Origin: Lysobacterales bacterium
GTDB lineage: Bacteria; Pseudomonadota; Gammaproteobacteria; Xanthomonadales; Rhodanobacteraceae
Assembly (NCBI GenBank): GCA_016721015.1
Contig: JADKJL010000012.1
Span: 434,001 to 498,000 of the forward strand
Direction of reading: 5' to 3'
Length of the DNA: 64,000 nucleotides
Shown here: positions 54,692-63,246 of the stretch, piece after piece
How positions within the stretch are numbered: the first letter of the stretch is position 1
Layout of the letters: each line of letters starts with the position of its first letter
Notes under the pieces: generated by a model
Told to the model about the DNA's origin: nothing
The model's input: the letters and a program-made list of their open reading frames with translations, nothing else
The model's database searches: none
Position numbers and translations under genes: made by a program

Positions 54692-57091
54692 TCAAACCAG
54701 CGCGTCACGCGGTGGCACGGCACTCGCGCGGCGCGCCGGCAGAAGGCAAGCCAGCAACAGAGTCACCAGCAGCAATGCACAAACCCCGAGCAAGCTTGGG
54801 ATATCGATCGGCGGCACACCCTGCAAGACACGGCCAGCCATGCGTGCAGCAACGACCGCAGCAATCACGCCGAGGACCACGCCGCTGACGCCGATACGCA
54901 TGCCGCCTTCAACAACCAGCCGTGCAATGCGTTCGCGCGTGGAGCCCAGCGCCTGGCGCAACGCGAATTCGCTCTGACGCTGACCCACGGCGAACGCCAT
55001 CAGGCCATACAAGCCGCTCACCGCAAGGGTGAAGGCGACGCAGGCAAACGTGCCAAGCAGCAGCAGGCTGAAGCGGCGATCAGCCAGAGAACTCTCGCGC
55101 ACTTCGGCCAGTGGGCGCAGGCTGTAGGGAATCCCTTTGGCGTTCTGTTCGAGCACACTGCGCAGCGGTGGCATCACGCTGGCAATCGGCAGGCTGGTGC
55201 GCACGAGGATGTTGAATTCCGCGGCAACCAGTGGGCGTTGGACGAGGTCGACGTAGACGCTGCCGGCGGCTTCACGATCAAGGCCGTGTTGACGCACATT
55301 GCCAACCACACCGACGATCGTGAGCAGGCGCAAGTCGCCATCCATGTTGCCGTACTGAATCTGCTTGCCGATCGGATCGCGATCGCCCCAGGTCGCCTTG
55401 GCCGCACTGGCGCTGATCACGGCGACCTGGGCACCATCGGCGCGATCGGAACTCGCGAACGCTCGACCACTCAGCACAGGAATGCCAGCGGCATCGAAAT
55501 AGCCGACGCTAGCAACGCGAAATTCCGCGTTGCCAATCGGCGGCGGCGGGGTTTGGTCGAAATGGGTTACCGAACCATCCCAGAAGCCTCCGTTGGCACC
55601 CTCCTCCGTCAACGGAAGGCTGCTCACGCCACCGACCACGCTGACTCCGGGGATGGCGGAAAAATCCTTCATCAGTTGGTCATATCTGCGTGCCGTAGCC
55701 GCGGCGGCCCCGGCATCCCGGGTCCACGGCTGGGATACCTGGACGGTGACCGCGCCATCGGCATTGAAACCCGGATCGACGTTGAGCAGATCGAGAAAGC
55801 TGCGCCCGAGCAAGGCCGCACCCATCAGCAACACCGTGGTCAACGCGGTTTGTGCGACAAGCAGGATGCTGCGCGTGCGCAACTGGCGTCGTCCGGGCGA
55901 TTGACCACGGCCACTTTCACGCAAGGCGACGACCGTGGTCGTGCGCCGTGAACTCCAGAGCACGGCGGCCGCTGCGATCACGGCGATGCAAAGAGCCGCA
56001 ATGACGCTCATAAGTAGCGTCGGCCCATCAAGACGGATGTTCTGCGCATGCGGCAAGCTTTCTCCGGCCGCGCGCACAAGCACGCGCAATGCCGCCGCAG
56101 CCAGCGCCATTGCCGCGAGCGTCGCCGTCAACACGATCAGAAGACCTTCGAGAAATACCTGCAAGGCGAGGCGCAGGTCACTGGCGCCGAGCGCGGCGCG
56201 CACAGCGTACTCGCGACTGCGCGAACCGTTCAATGCGAGCAGCAGATGCGTCGTGTTGGTGATCGCGATCAGGAGCAGAAACGCGGTACCGGCCGCGAGC
56301 AGCAAAAGCCCACTGCGTACCGGCGCGGCAATCGCCTGATCGAGTGGCACCAGCTCGAAATTGACCGCATCGGTCTGGCTGCCATGGGCAGCCTTGAGAC
56401 GCGTCGCCAGCGCCGAGGCTTCGAGCCGGGCGCGACCGAGATCATCGGCATTGCCGAGCCGTCCGAGCACGCGCCAGTTGTGTGCGCTGCGCGAGCTGCC
56501 GATGTCATCGCGATACGGAACCCAGGCCGTGGTGCCCTCCGGAAAGGCGAAACCGTCCGCCATCACGCCGGCCACCGCATAGCCCTTGCCATCGATGACC
56601 ACGCGCTGGCCAAGCACATCGGCCCGACCCTGGAACAGCGATTGCCAGAGCGCCTGGCTGATCACGGCGACGTCGTCGCGCTCATCGGGTATGAAGGTGC
56701 GCCCCAGCATCGGCAACGCGCCGAGCACCTTGAAGAATCCATCCGAAGTCGAGGCAACGACACTGCGAATCGTCGTGTCCCCCGCTTCAACGATTCCCGC
56801 ATTGCTGCTGAAGATCGCCATCGAATCAAACTCGCCGACTGCAGCGGCCAGATCCGTGTAGTTCGGACCGGCCACGTTCATCGCATGACCATCCTCGGCC
56901 AGCTCGCGAATCTGCACGAGTCGATCGGCATCCGGATACGGCAGCGCGCGCAGCATCACCGCATCGATCACGCAGTAGATGGCGATCGCCGCAGCCATGC
57001 CGACAGCCAGCGAGCCGGCGGCGAACAAGGTCAGGCCGAAACGCGAGCGCAGGCTGCGCAATGCAAAGCGAAGATCGGTGGCGAGGTTCAT
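54692..57091 (-). CDS. ADOP-like duplicated MacB/FtsX permease (2nd), divergent C-terminus
   Basis: This 799-residue protein starts at ATG 57091, preceded by GGGAG; the frame begins 13 codons earlier. Module 1 includes DGFFKVLGALPMLGRTFIPDERDDVAVISQALWQSLFQGRADVLGQRVVIDG and LLALNGSRSREYAVRAALGASDLRLALQVFLEG. Module 2 includes AGIPVLSGRAFASSDRADGAQVAVISASAAKATWGDRDPIGKQIQ and AVGQRQSEFALRQALGSTRERIARLVVEGG. It ends SAVPPRDALV instead of the (V/I)DPM(V/I)ALR(N/H/S)E tail shared by the other five, which may reflect a different ATPase-facing end. Confidence 0.9.
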   Translation of the reverse strand: MNLATDLRFALRSLRSRFGLTLFAAGSLAVGMAAAIAIYCVIDAVMLRALPYPDADRLVQIRELAEDGHAMNVAGPNYTDLAAAVGEFDSMAIFSSNAGIVEAGDTTIRSVVASTSDGFFKVLGALPMLGRTFIPDERDDVAVISQALWQSLFQGRADVLGQRVVIDGKGYAVAGVMADGFAFPEGTTAWVPYRDDIGSSRSAHNWRVLGRLGNADDLGRARLEASALATRLKAAHGSQTDAVNFELVPLDQAIAAPVRSGLLLLAAGTAFLLLIAITNTTHLLLALNGSRSREYAVRAALGASDLRLALQVFLEGLLIVLTATLAAMALAAAALRVLVRAAGESLPHAQNIRLDGPTLLMSVIAALCIAVIAAAAVLWSSRRTTTVVALRESGRGQSPGRRQLRTRSILLVAQTALTTVLLMGAALLGRSFLDLLNVDPGFNADGAVTVQVSQPWTRDAGAAAATARRYDQLMKDFSAIPGVSVVGGVSSLPLTEEGANGGFWDGSVTHFDQTPPPPIGNAEFRVASVGYFDAAGIPVLSGRAFASSDRADGAQVAVISASAAKATWGDRDPIGKQIQYGNMDGDLRLLTIVGVVGNVRQHGLDREAAGSVYVDLVQRPLVAAEFNILVRTSLPIASVMPPLRSVLEQNAKGIPYSLRPLAEVRESSLADRRFSLLLLGTFACVAFTLAVSGLYGLMAFAVGQRQSEFALRQALGSTRERIARLVVEGGMRIGVSGVVLGVIAAVVAARMAGRVLQGVPPIDIPSLLGVCALLLVTLLLACLLPARRASAVPPRDALV

Positions 57092-57136
57092 GATCGACTC
57101 CCGAAACGAACGAGAATGTGCTGTTGGCAATACGGG

Positions 57137-59548
57137 TCACTCATGACGCAGGGCCACGAGCGGATCCACGCGCAGCGCGCGCCAAGCCGGGACGAGGACG
57201 GCGAACACCGCAGCGACGACGAGAATGCCGACCACAAGCAAATACACTTGCGGATTGTCGGCATCGAAACCGTGCAGGCTGCTGATCAGCGCGCGAGCAA
57301 ACGGCCATGCCAGAGCCAGGCCGATCACCAATCCGAGGCCGATCTGCCAGGCACCGCGACCGAGCAGGCTGGCAAGGACACGGCCGGTCGGCGCACCGAG
57401 TGCGCGGCGCACGCCGATCTCGCGGGTGCGCTGACGCACGCTGAATGCGATCACGCCATACACGCCGGCGCCAGCAAGAAAAAGTGAAATGACCCCAAAG
57501 ACAAGGAACAGCCGGGCCAGCACATATTCGCCAAACGTGGCTTCACGAATGACCTGATCATAGGTGCGCACCCAGTAGGCCGGGGTGTCGGGCTCGACTT
57601 CGCGGAGGATTTCGTTGAAGCGCGGCACGAAAGCCAGCGGATCGCCCTGCGTGCGCATGGCGAGACTCACAAAGCGTTCGGGATCCTGTCGCAATGGCCG
57701 CAACAACGCCGGCCGAACCGGGTCATCGAGATCATCGAGCTGGATGCGCTTGATCACACCCACGATGGTGACCAGTGCGCCGTCAGGATTGTCCGGATCG
57801 AGGCGGAAGCGACGCCCAAGTATTGAAGCACCGCCACCCAGTTTCTCGACAAACGTGCGATCAACGATTGCGACGGGTGGCGAATCAGCGCGATCGGATG
57901 CGTTGAAGAAACGACCTTGCTCAAGCGTCAGTTCGTAGGTGGAGGCGAAGTGGTCATCGATGCGCCCCGAATACACCACGGTTTGCGCGTCATCCGGGCC
58001 TGCACCCTCACGCAGCACGCGACGACTGTCTGCGAGCAGTCCGGGCAAGGTTGTGCCAACCGCGGCATCGACAATGCCCGGCTCGCTGCGCAGTTTCTCC
58101 TGCAGTCGGTCGAACACGGCAAGCTGTGCGTCGGCGCCCGGGAACTTCGCTTCCGACAGTCCGATTCGTGCGGTCAGCAGATTTTCGGTGCGGATGCCAA
58201 AATCGCTGGTCTCGAACTGATCCATGCCGTGCACCATCACTGCGGCCGCCACCAGCAGCACGCAGGAAACCGCGACCTCGCCAACAACCAGGGCGCGACT
58301 GATCCGTGCGAATGCGCCACCCGCCACCGACCGGCTATCGTCGCGCAAGCTCGTGTTTACTCCGCTGCCCGCGCGCAATGCTGGCAGGATTCCGGTCAGC
58401 AGCCCGGTCACCAACGCGGCAAGTACGGTGAAACCAATCAGTTGTGCATTGAGATTGAAATGCATCCAATGCGGCGGCCCTTCCTCGCTGGTGCGAAAGA
58501 TCCGATCGACCCAGTCCGCCGCGGCCCAACCCAGTGGCAAGGCGATCGCGGCGGCGATACCCGCAAGCAGGAGGCTTTGACAAAGCAGGTGCACGGCCAG
58601 ACGCATACGACTCGCGCCGAGCGCCGAGCGCACGGCAAGTTCCTGACGTCGCGCAAGGGTGCGGCTCAGGATCAGGTTGGCCGCATTTGCGCAGGCCACC
58701 AGCAGGACCAGCGCCACGGCCACGATCATCACGTTGAAAATGGCCCGGGTATCGCGGCTGATGATCTGATAGGCCAAGGGTTCGAAGCCGACGCTGCGCA
58801 TCTCGAAATAGCGAGGCGATTCGATCCTGGCATCGGCAAACCAGTTGTCGAGCATGCGGCTCAGCGAAGCCGTGCCCGCTTCGGCACGCAGGCGCGCAAC
58901 AACCACCCAGTCGCCGCCGTCATCGCGGGTCACGCCGGGATCGATCCGGGCCGGCGTCCAGATCATTTCCTTGCTCGGATAACTGAAATCCGGCGGCATC
59001 ACGCCGACCACGCGAGCGCTGCCCGCGTTCATGCGCAACACGCGACCGATGATCGCCGGATCGGCGTTGTAGCGCTGACGCCAGACCGCATCGGACAGGA
59101 TCACGGTTGCTTCCGCGCCCGGCCCGCCATCGGCGTCAGCAAAGGTACGGCCAAGTTGTGCCGGAACGCCGAGCACGCGCATCAGGTTCGTGCTGATCGA
59201 GGCGCCGGCATAACGTTCCGCGCGACCTTCGTCACTCAGGTTGATCGTCTGTTGTTCGTAAGCGGCGACGTCGGCGACTTCGTCGAGCCGCTTCTGCCAC
59301 TGCAGCAAATCGTGCGCGCTGATGGCGACGAGACGATCCGGGCGGTCGGTTTGCTTGAAGCCGATATGCAGCAACTGCCCAGGCGCATGGAAAGGCAGCG
59401 GCCTGATCACCAGACCGTAGACGAGAACCATCATGAACAGCACACAGGCCAGACCCGCCGCGAGCACAGCAATGATCAGGATCGAAAAGCCCGGCTTCGC
59501 CAGCAAGGCCCGACCGGCGCCACGCATTTCATGGACGAGGGCATTCAT
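57137..59548 (-). CDS. ADOP-like duplicated MacB/FtsX permease (1st)
   Basis: This 803-residue protein has TM1 at about 20-45. Module 1 includes STNLMRVLGVPAQLGRTFADADGGPGAEATVILSDAVWRQRYNADPAIIGRVLRMN and LILSRTLARRQELAVRSALGASRMRLAVHLL. Module 2 includes TLEQGRFFNASDRADSPPVAIVDRTFVEKL and SVRQRTREIGVRRALGAPTGRVLASLLGRG, ending VDPLVALRHE. It is the first full permease after the ATPase 2 / FtsX-fragment pair. The 6-bp gap to the next permease frame supports one transcript. ADOP proteins usually lack adjacent ATPases, so the presence of two here is notable. Confidence 0.91.
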   Translation of the reverse strand: MNALVHEMRGAGRALLAKPGFSILIIAVLAAGLACVLFMMVLVYGLVIRPLPFHAPGQLLHIGFKQTDRPDRLVAISAHDLLQWQKRLDEVADVAAYEQQTINLSDEGRAERYAGASISTNLMRVLGVPAQLGRTFADADGGPGAEATVILSDAVWRQRYNADPAIIGRVLRMNAGSARVVGVMPPDFSYPSKEMIWTPARIDPGVTRDDGGDWVVVARLRAEAGTASLSRMLDNWFADARIESPRYFEMRSVGFEPLAYQIISRDTRAIFNVMIVAVALVLLVACANAANLILSRTLARRQELAVRSALGASRMRLAVHLLCQSLLLAGIAAAIALPLGWAAADWVDRIFRTSEEGPPHWMHFNLNAQLIGFTVLAALVTGLLTGILPALRAGSGVNTSLRDDSRSVAGGAFARISRALVVGEVAVSCVLLVAAAVMVHGMDQFETSDFGIRTENLLTARIGLSEAKFPGADAQLAVFDRLQEKLRSEPGIVDAAVGTTLPGLLADSRRVLREGAGPDDAQTVVYSGRIDDHFASTYELTLEQGRFFNASDRADSPPVAIVDRTFVEKLGGGASILGRRFRLDPDNPDGALVTIVGVIKRIQLDDLDDPVRPALLRPLRQDPERFVSLAMRTQGDPLAFVPRFNEILREVEPDTPAYWVRTYDQVIREATFGEYVLARLFLVFGVISLFLAGAGVYGVIAFSVRQRTREIGVRRALGAPTGRVLASLLGRGAWQIGLGLVIGLALAWPFARALISSLHGFDADNPQVYLLVVGILVVAAVFAVLVPAWRALRVDPLVALRHE

Positions 59549-59635
59549 GGACGGGGCCTTCCGTTCACATTCGGATCCGGTCGGGTGCGCACGGCGTCGG
59601 TCGTGGCCGAAGATATTGGATCTTGATGGCGCAGG

Positions 59636-59947
59636 TCATTCATTCCTCAGCGCCTCCATCGGTGCGATGCCGCTGGCGCGCAAGCTCGGGATCGCACAGG
59701 CCACGAGTGTCACGCCAACCAGCAACAGAACGACGACGAGCAACAGAAACGGATTCGTCGCAGCGATGCCATGCAATTGCGTCGAAATCTGGCGACCGAG
59801 TGCGAACGCAGCGAGCGCACCGACAAGCAGGCCGGGCACGATCATGCGCAGGCCGAGTCCGAACATCAGGCGATGGATGGCCAAACGGCTGGCGCCCTGG
59901 GCCTGCTCCAGTATGTCTTTGCCCAGATCAGCGGGAAACATGGTCAC
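59636..59947 (-). CDS. Short FtsX C-terminal fragment
   Basis: This is a 103-residue frame from a GTG (GTGA overlap with the ATPase 2 stop); an ATG two codons later gives 101 residues. It reads GASRLAIHRLMFGLGLRMIVPGLLVGALAAFALGRQI, two more hydrophobic segments, and the ending RASGIAPMEALRNE. This is the C-terminal FtsX block of a MacB-type permease without the rest. It is either the relic of a seventh permease, cut down but still in frame, or a small accessory subunit translated with the ATPase. Confidence 0.7.
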   Translation of the reverse strand: MTMFPADLGKDILEQAQGASRLAIHRLMFGLGLRMIVPGLLVGALAAFALGRQISTQLHGIAATNPFLLLVVVLLLVGVTLVACAIPSLRASGIAPMEALRNE

Positions 59948-60708
59948 GGCGCAATGCGTTCGGCTCGGGCCGGGCGCACCAAGCGCTGGTCTTCCTCGTG
60001 ACGCAGGCGATGCATGGTTTCCTCATCGACCACGCGACCATCGAACATGAAGATCTTGCGATCGGCGAAATCGGCATAGCGCGGATCGTGGGTGACCATG
60101 CAGATCGTCGAACCGGCCTTGTGCAGTTCATCGAGCAGGCCCATCACGGCTTCGCCGTTCTTGGAGTCGAGGTTGCCAGTCGGCTCATCGGCGAGCAGGA
60201 TCGAAGGTGCGCCGACGAGGGCGCGGGCGACCGCAACACGTTGCTGCTGACCACCCGAAAGCTGCGCTGGATAGTGCTTGACCCGATGCGCCATGCCGAC
60301 GCGCTCGAGCGCAGCGACGGCACGATCGCGGCGCTCGGCTTTGGATACGCCATCGCGATAGGTCAATGGCAGTTCGACGTTCTCGAACACGCTCAAGTCT
60401 CCAATCAGATTGAAGGCCTGGAAAACGAAACCGATTTCCTGGTTGCGAATCGAGGCACGTTCGCTGGCGCCGATATCCGCGACCTCGCGCTTGTTCAAGG
60501 TGTAGCGCCCTTCGGTTGGCGTATCGAGCAGACCGAGAATCGCCAGCAGGGTCGATTTTCCACAACCGGATGGCCCGGTGATCGACACGTATTCACCCTT
60601 GGCGATATCGATATGCACGCCGGCCAGCGCGTGGGTTTCAACCTCGTCGGTCAGAAACACTTTCTGGATGTTGTCGAGATGAATCAGCGTTTCGTTGCTT
60701 GTGGTCAT
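59944..60708 (-). CDS. MacB/LolD-type ABC transporter ATPase (cluster ATPase 2)
   Basis: This 254-residue ATPase has canonical motifs: Walker A GPSGCGKST (45-53), Q-loop IGFVFQAFNL, signature LSGGQQQRVAVARAL, Walker B ILLADEPTGNLDSKNGE and the H-loop in MVTHDPRYA. A C-terminal tail of about 25 residues beyond the usual end is Arg-rich. It lies after the adaptor gene and overlaps the FtsX fragment by 4 nt. It is the obvious energy source for the permeases downstream. Confidence 0.94.
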   Translation of the reverse strand: MTTSNETLIHLDNIQKVFLTDEVETHALAGVHIDIAKGEYVSITGPSGCGKSTLLAILGLLDTPTEGRYTLNKREVADIGASERASIRNQEIGFVFQAFNLIGDLSVFENVELPLTYRDGVSKAERRDRAVAALERVGMAHRVKHYPAQLSGGQQQRVAVARALVGAPSILLADEPTGNLDSKNGEAVMGLLDELHKAGSTICMVTHDPRYADFADRKIFMFDGRVVDEETMHRLRHEEDQRLVRPARAERIAP

Positions 60709-60754
60709 GGTCGATGGTCCTTCGAATCAAATAGCGGATGGCGTCTTGTCTTTT

Positions 60755-60874
60755 GTAGGAGGCGGCTTCAGCCGCGATGTTTATTGCCATGGATGGCATG
60801 TATGCATGCAATGCAGGAGCAATTGCACGCGCTGCCGAAAATCAATAAGCATCGCGGCTGAAGCCGCTTCCTAC
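60755..60874. repeat. REP-type inverted repeat pair
   Basis: GTAGGAGGCGGCTTCAGCCGCGATG and GCATCGCGGCTGAAGCCGCTTCCTAC flank about 70 bp between ATPase 2 and the adaptor gene. It is the same family as the 36492-36960 array and could weaken or process a transcript crossing this gap. Confidence 0.85.
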
Positions 60875-60903
60875 GGTAGATACGCATTGATTTATTTCGC
60901 GTC

Positions 60904-62155
60904 TCAATTGAGGCGAATCTTGTCGCTCTGATCATATGCACTGGTATCGGAAAGAATGACGCGATCACCAACGTTCAAGCCATTGCGGATTTCGATCAGG
61001 TTGACCGAGCTGCGACCAAGCTGGACAGGAACGCGCGATGCCACTTCATCGGCGTCAACCTTGAACAGGCGCACTTCCGAATCGGGCTGACCGAAGGCGG
61101 GGCGACCGACGTAGAGCACATCGGCGAGACGCTCGATCTCGATCGTGCCATCCACTGACAGATCGGGGGCGCGCACCTGCGGGCAACTTGCCCTCAAGCT
61201 CGACGTCAACCTGCACGGTGCCGTTCTGCACGGCCGGATCGACGCGCAGCACCTTGCCTTCAACAATGCCGTTGCGCGTATCGATTCGCGCCGGTTGTCC
61301 GATGATGATGTCCTTGGCCTGGGTTTCGGCGATGCGCAACTCGGCCATGAGGTCGCCGGGCCGGGCGACGCGAGCGAGATTGCTGCCTGCATCGACTTGC
61401 TGTCCTTCTTCAACCGGCACGCGCTGCAGGACACCGGCGATTCCGGCGCGCACCTGGAGGCCGTCGGCCTGGCGCTGGCGCAGGTCACGGGTATTCGCGA
61501 GCTGATCGAGGCGTGCCTTTTCCGCCGCCAGTTGAGCGGTGATGTTGCGGCGGAATTCGGCCACGCGCTGCTGCTCGATATCAACACGATATTTGAGCTG
61601 TTCGAGCACGACCAGGCTCTTCTTGTATTGCACGGCCGGAATGATGCCCTTCTCGGCAACGGTCTTTTCCGACTCGGCTTGCATGCGCGCGGTTTCGTAG
61701 TCGGTTTTCGCCTGCGCCTGCGCGGCTTGCTGATCGAGCAGTCGCGATTGCAGTTCGGTACGTTTCGCGGCGAGATCCGATTGCGCGGCGGTCAGGGCCG
61801 TCTTCGCTGCCAGCAGTTGGTCGTCGACTTCGGGGTTGCTCAATTCCAGGATCACCGTGTCGGCATCCACTTCCGCACCGGGCTTGACCAGGATGCGCTC
61901 GACACGCGCCGAGGTTTCCGCCGCAATCCAGCGGATTTCCTTTGGCACCAGGGTGCCGGGCCCACGCACTTCACGCAGCAACTCACCGCGTTTGACGGTA
62001 TCGACGAGAACGCTGCTGCGTTCCACCGATGGCATGGCCGGACCGAGTGCCATGATGCCGATCGCCCCGGCAATGACAAGGATTCCGAGGGCGCCGCCAA
62101 CGAGAATCTGGCGGCGGCGTTTGCGTTTCTTGAGTTCGGGGCGAGCTATGTCCAT
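60904..62155 (-). pseudogene. HlyD/MacA-type periplasmic adaptor, split by a one-base frameshift
   Basis: This would be a 416-residue membrane-fusion protein that links inner-membrane permeases to the periplasm or an outer-membrane exit. It has a signal-anchor (ILVGGALGILVIAGAIGIMAL), a lipoyl half-motif (AETSARVERILVKPGAEVDADTVILEL), a long coiled coil (about 105-215), the second lipoyl half (DGLQVRAGIAGVLQRVPVEEGQQVDAG), and beta-barrel and proximal domains. At the G5 run 61165-61169 the frame breaks: one base fewer joins LPAGARP to DLSVDGTIEIERL and restores the expected C-terminus, ending DKIRLN. The lesion could be a real mutation or a homopolymer read error. Confidence 0.85.
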
Positions 62156-62166
62156 AGCCCCACTTC

Positions 62167-62183
62167 AGCACGAGCCGTGCCAA
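62167..62183 (-). promoter_or_regulatory. Near-consensus sigma-54 (-24/-12) promoter
   Basis: On the minus strand the site reads TTGGCACGGCTCGTGCT, against the consensus TTGGCACG-N4-TTGC(A/T). GG and GC are spaced by exactly 10 nt, and only one consensus base differs. It lies 12-28 bp before the adaptor ATG at 62155, so transcription would begin at or next to the start codon. Confidence 0.7.
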
Positions 62184-62256
62184 GTCACCACGATCACCGT
62201 AACATATTGGTTATGCAACGATTTATCCCTCAACGAAGGGATCGAATCGACTCCAA

Positions 62257-62274
62257 GTGTCCGTTGCCGAACAC
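62257..62274. promoter_or_regulatory. Candidate upstream activator site
   Basis: GTGTCCGTTGCCGAACAC is an imperfect 18-bp palindrome (GTGTCCG against CGAACAC). It is about 75-90 bp upstream of the -24 element, the usual place for an NtrC-type activator dimer. Binding by the 42459-43853 regulator is inferred. Confidence 0.45.
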
Positions 62275-62633
62275 TGGATCTTCATCATCGTTCACTGTCC
62301 GCTGCGGCTGTCGCCTCGATGATCGAACTCGATCACCACGCGCAGAGGTGACGTTTCCCGGCAATCCGTCCCGCGCGTTTGCACAATTCACTTGTCGTCA
62401 TTGTCCACGCCTGGCAAAAGCTCGATCAGGAGGGAGCGCAACGCCAAAGCGTTCAGGTTGAGAGTGTGCCGTCCATCACGAATCGACGAGTCAGGAACTC
62501 TCCGAGTGTGACGACCATCGCGGTTTGAGCTTTTGCGTTGTCTTGCCGAGATCAAACTGCATTTCTTGGCACGGGGTTTGCTCCCTTGGCTTGCAGGCAA
62601 AACCTCACACATTCACACACGGAGAAAAGCATC
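62275..62633. other. Intergenic region without a supported gene
   Basis: This lies between the divergent adaptor and small plus-strand ORF. Apart from the activator-site candidate and sigma-54 element just to its left, nothing recognisable was seen. Confidence 0.4.
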
Positions 62634-62942
62634 ATGGGCGGCATGGCCAGTTTCGCACCTCACGCGGTCGCAAAATCCACTTCCCAAATCGGATGGGAGA
62701 CCCGATATGGCGGCGCGCTGTCCGTGGCAATCATGGATACGGCTTGTGTTGCCGGCATTTCCGGCCCATGGCCGGATGGAAGCTTTGCCCCTGACATGGT
62801 GGTCGACCCAGCGTTTTGCAGTATTGCCGACGCTCGAGTTCCACGCTTCGATGAAGGCGGCCAAGCAACGCGTAGAGAGTCTCGCCGATCAGATCGGCAG
62901 CATGGTCTTCGCCGCCAGCGCGCAGTCGAACTGAACGGCTGA
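62634..62942 (+). CDS. Small hypothetical protein, frame uncertain
   Basis: This is a 102-residue frame from an ATG preceded by GGAG. It begins MGGMASFAPHAVAKSTSQIG. Its last third is Arg/Gln-rich and unconvincing, while an overlapping frame ending at 62934 has a more protein-like tail (MKAAKQRVESLADQIGSMVFAASAQSN) that faintly recalls phasins. Either one short gene is present, or a frameshifted remnant joins the two frames. No family could be assigned. Confidence 0.3.
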   Translation: MGGMASFAPHAVAKSTSQIGWETRYGGALSVAIMDTACVAGISGPWPDGSFAPDMVVDPAFCSIADARVPRFDEGGQATRRESRRSDRQHGLRRQRAVELNG

Positions 62943-63087
62943 CGCGGATGTGTGGCCAATAGCGGACGCGGACGCATGTTCAATTGCATGCATCAACCAC
63001 TGGGGCTTTCCCGGGTGGTTGATGCGTGCACGGCGGAATCAGGCAGGAAAAGGCCCGCTCAAAACCACTGCAGCCTCGCCGCTTCCG

Positions 63088-63246
63088 TCAGATTTTCCCC
63101 ATCAGCAACAGCACGATGAGGATGACCACGACGAGGCCCAAACCTCCGCTGGGCCCGTAGCCCCAGCTGCGACTGTAGCCCCAGCTCGGCAAGGCGCCGA
63201 CGAGCAAGAGGATGAGGACGATCAGCAGAATGGTCGAAAGCGTCAT
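63088..63246 (-). CDS. DUF3309-like small membrane protein
   Basis: This 52-residue protein is two hydrophobic helices around a Gly/Trp/Tyr/Ser-rich loop (MTLSTILLIVLILLLVGALP, then SWGYSRSWGYGPSGG, then LGLVVVILIVLLLMGKI). Size, layout and the PSWGYS motif fit DUF3309 proteins, which are common in proteobacteria and of unknown function. GGAGA precedes the ATG. It is probably an inner-membrane peptide. Confidence 0.85.
   Translation of the reverse strand: MTLSTILLIVLILLLVGALPSWGYSRSWGYGPSGGLGLVVVILIVLLLMGKI

Noticed and set aside
53585..55951. 788-codon plus-strand frame across two permease genes
   Set aside because: It crosses the ends of two well-supported minus-strand permeases, is rich in Arg/His/Gln/Asp, and has no domain. 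Antisense shadow.
57917..59626. 569-codon plus-strand frame over the first permease
   Set aside because: Same reasons: fully antisense to a recognised permease, with shadow-type composition.
61160..61175. Programmed frameshift in the adaptor gene
   Set aside because: A plain G5 run without a slippery heptamer or downstream structure; a mutation or read error is more likely.
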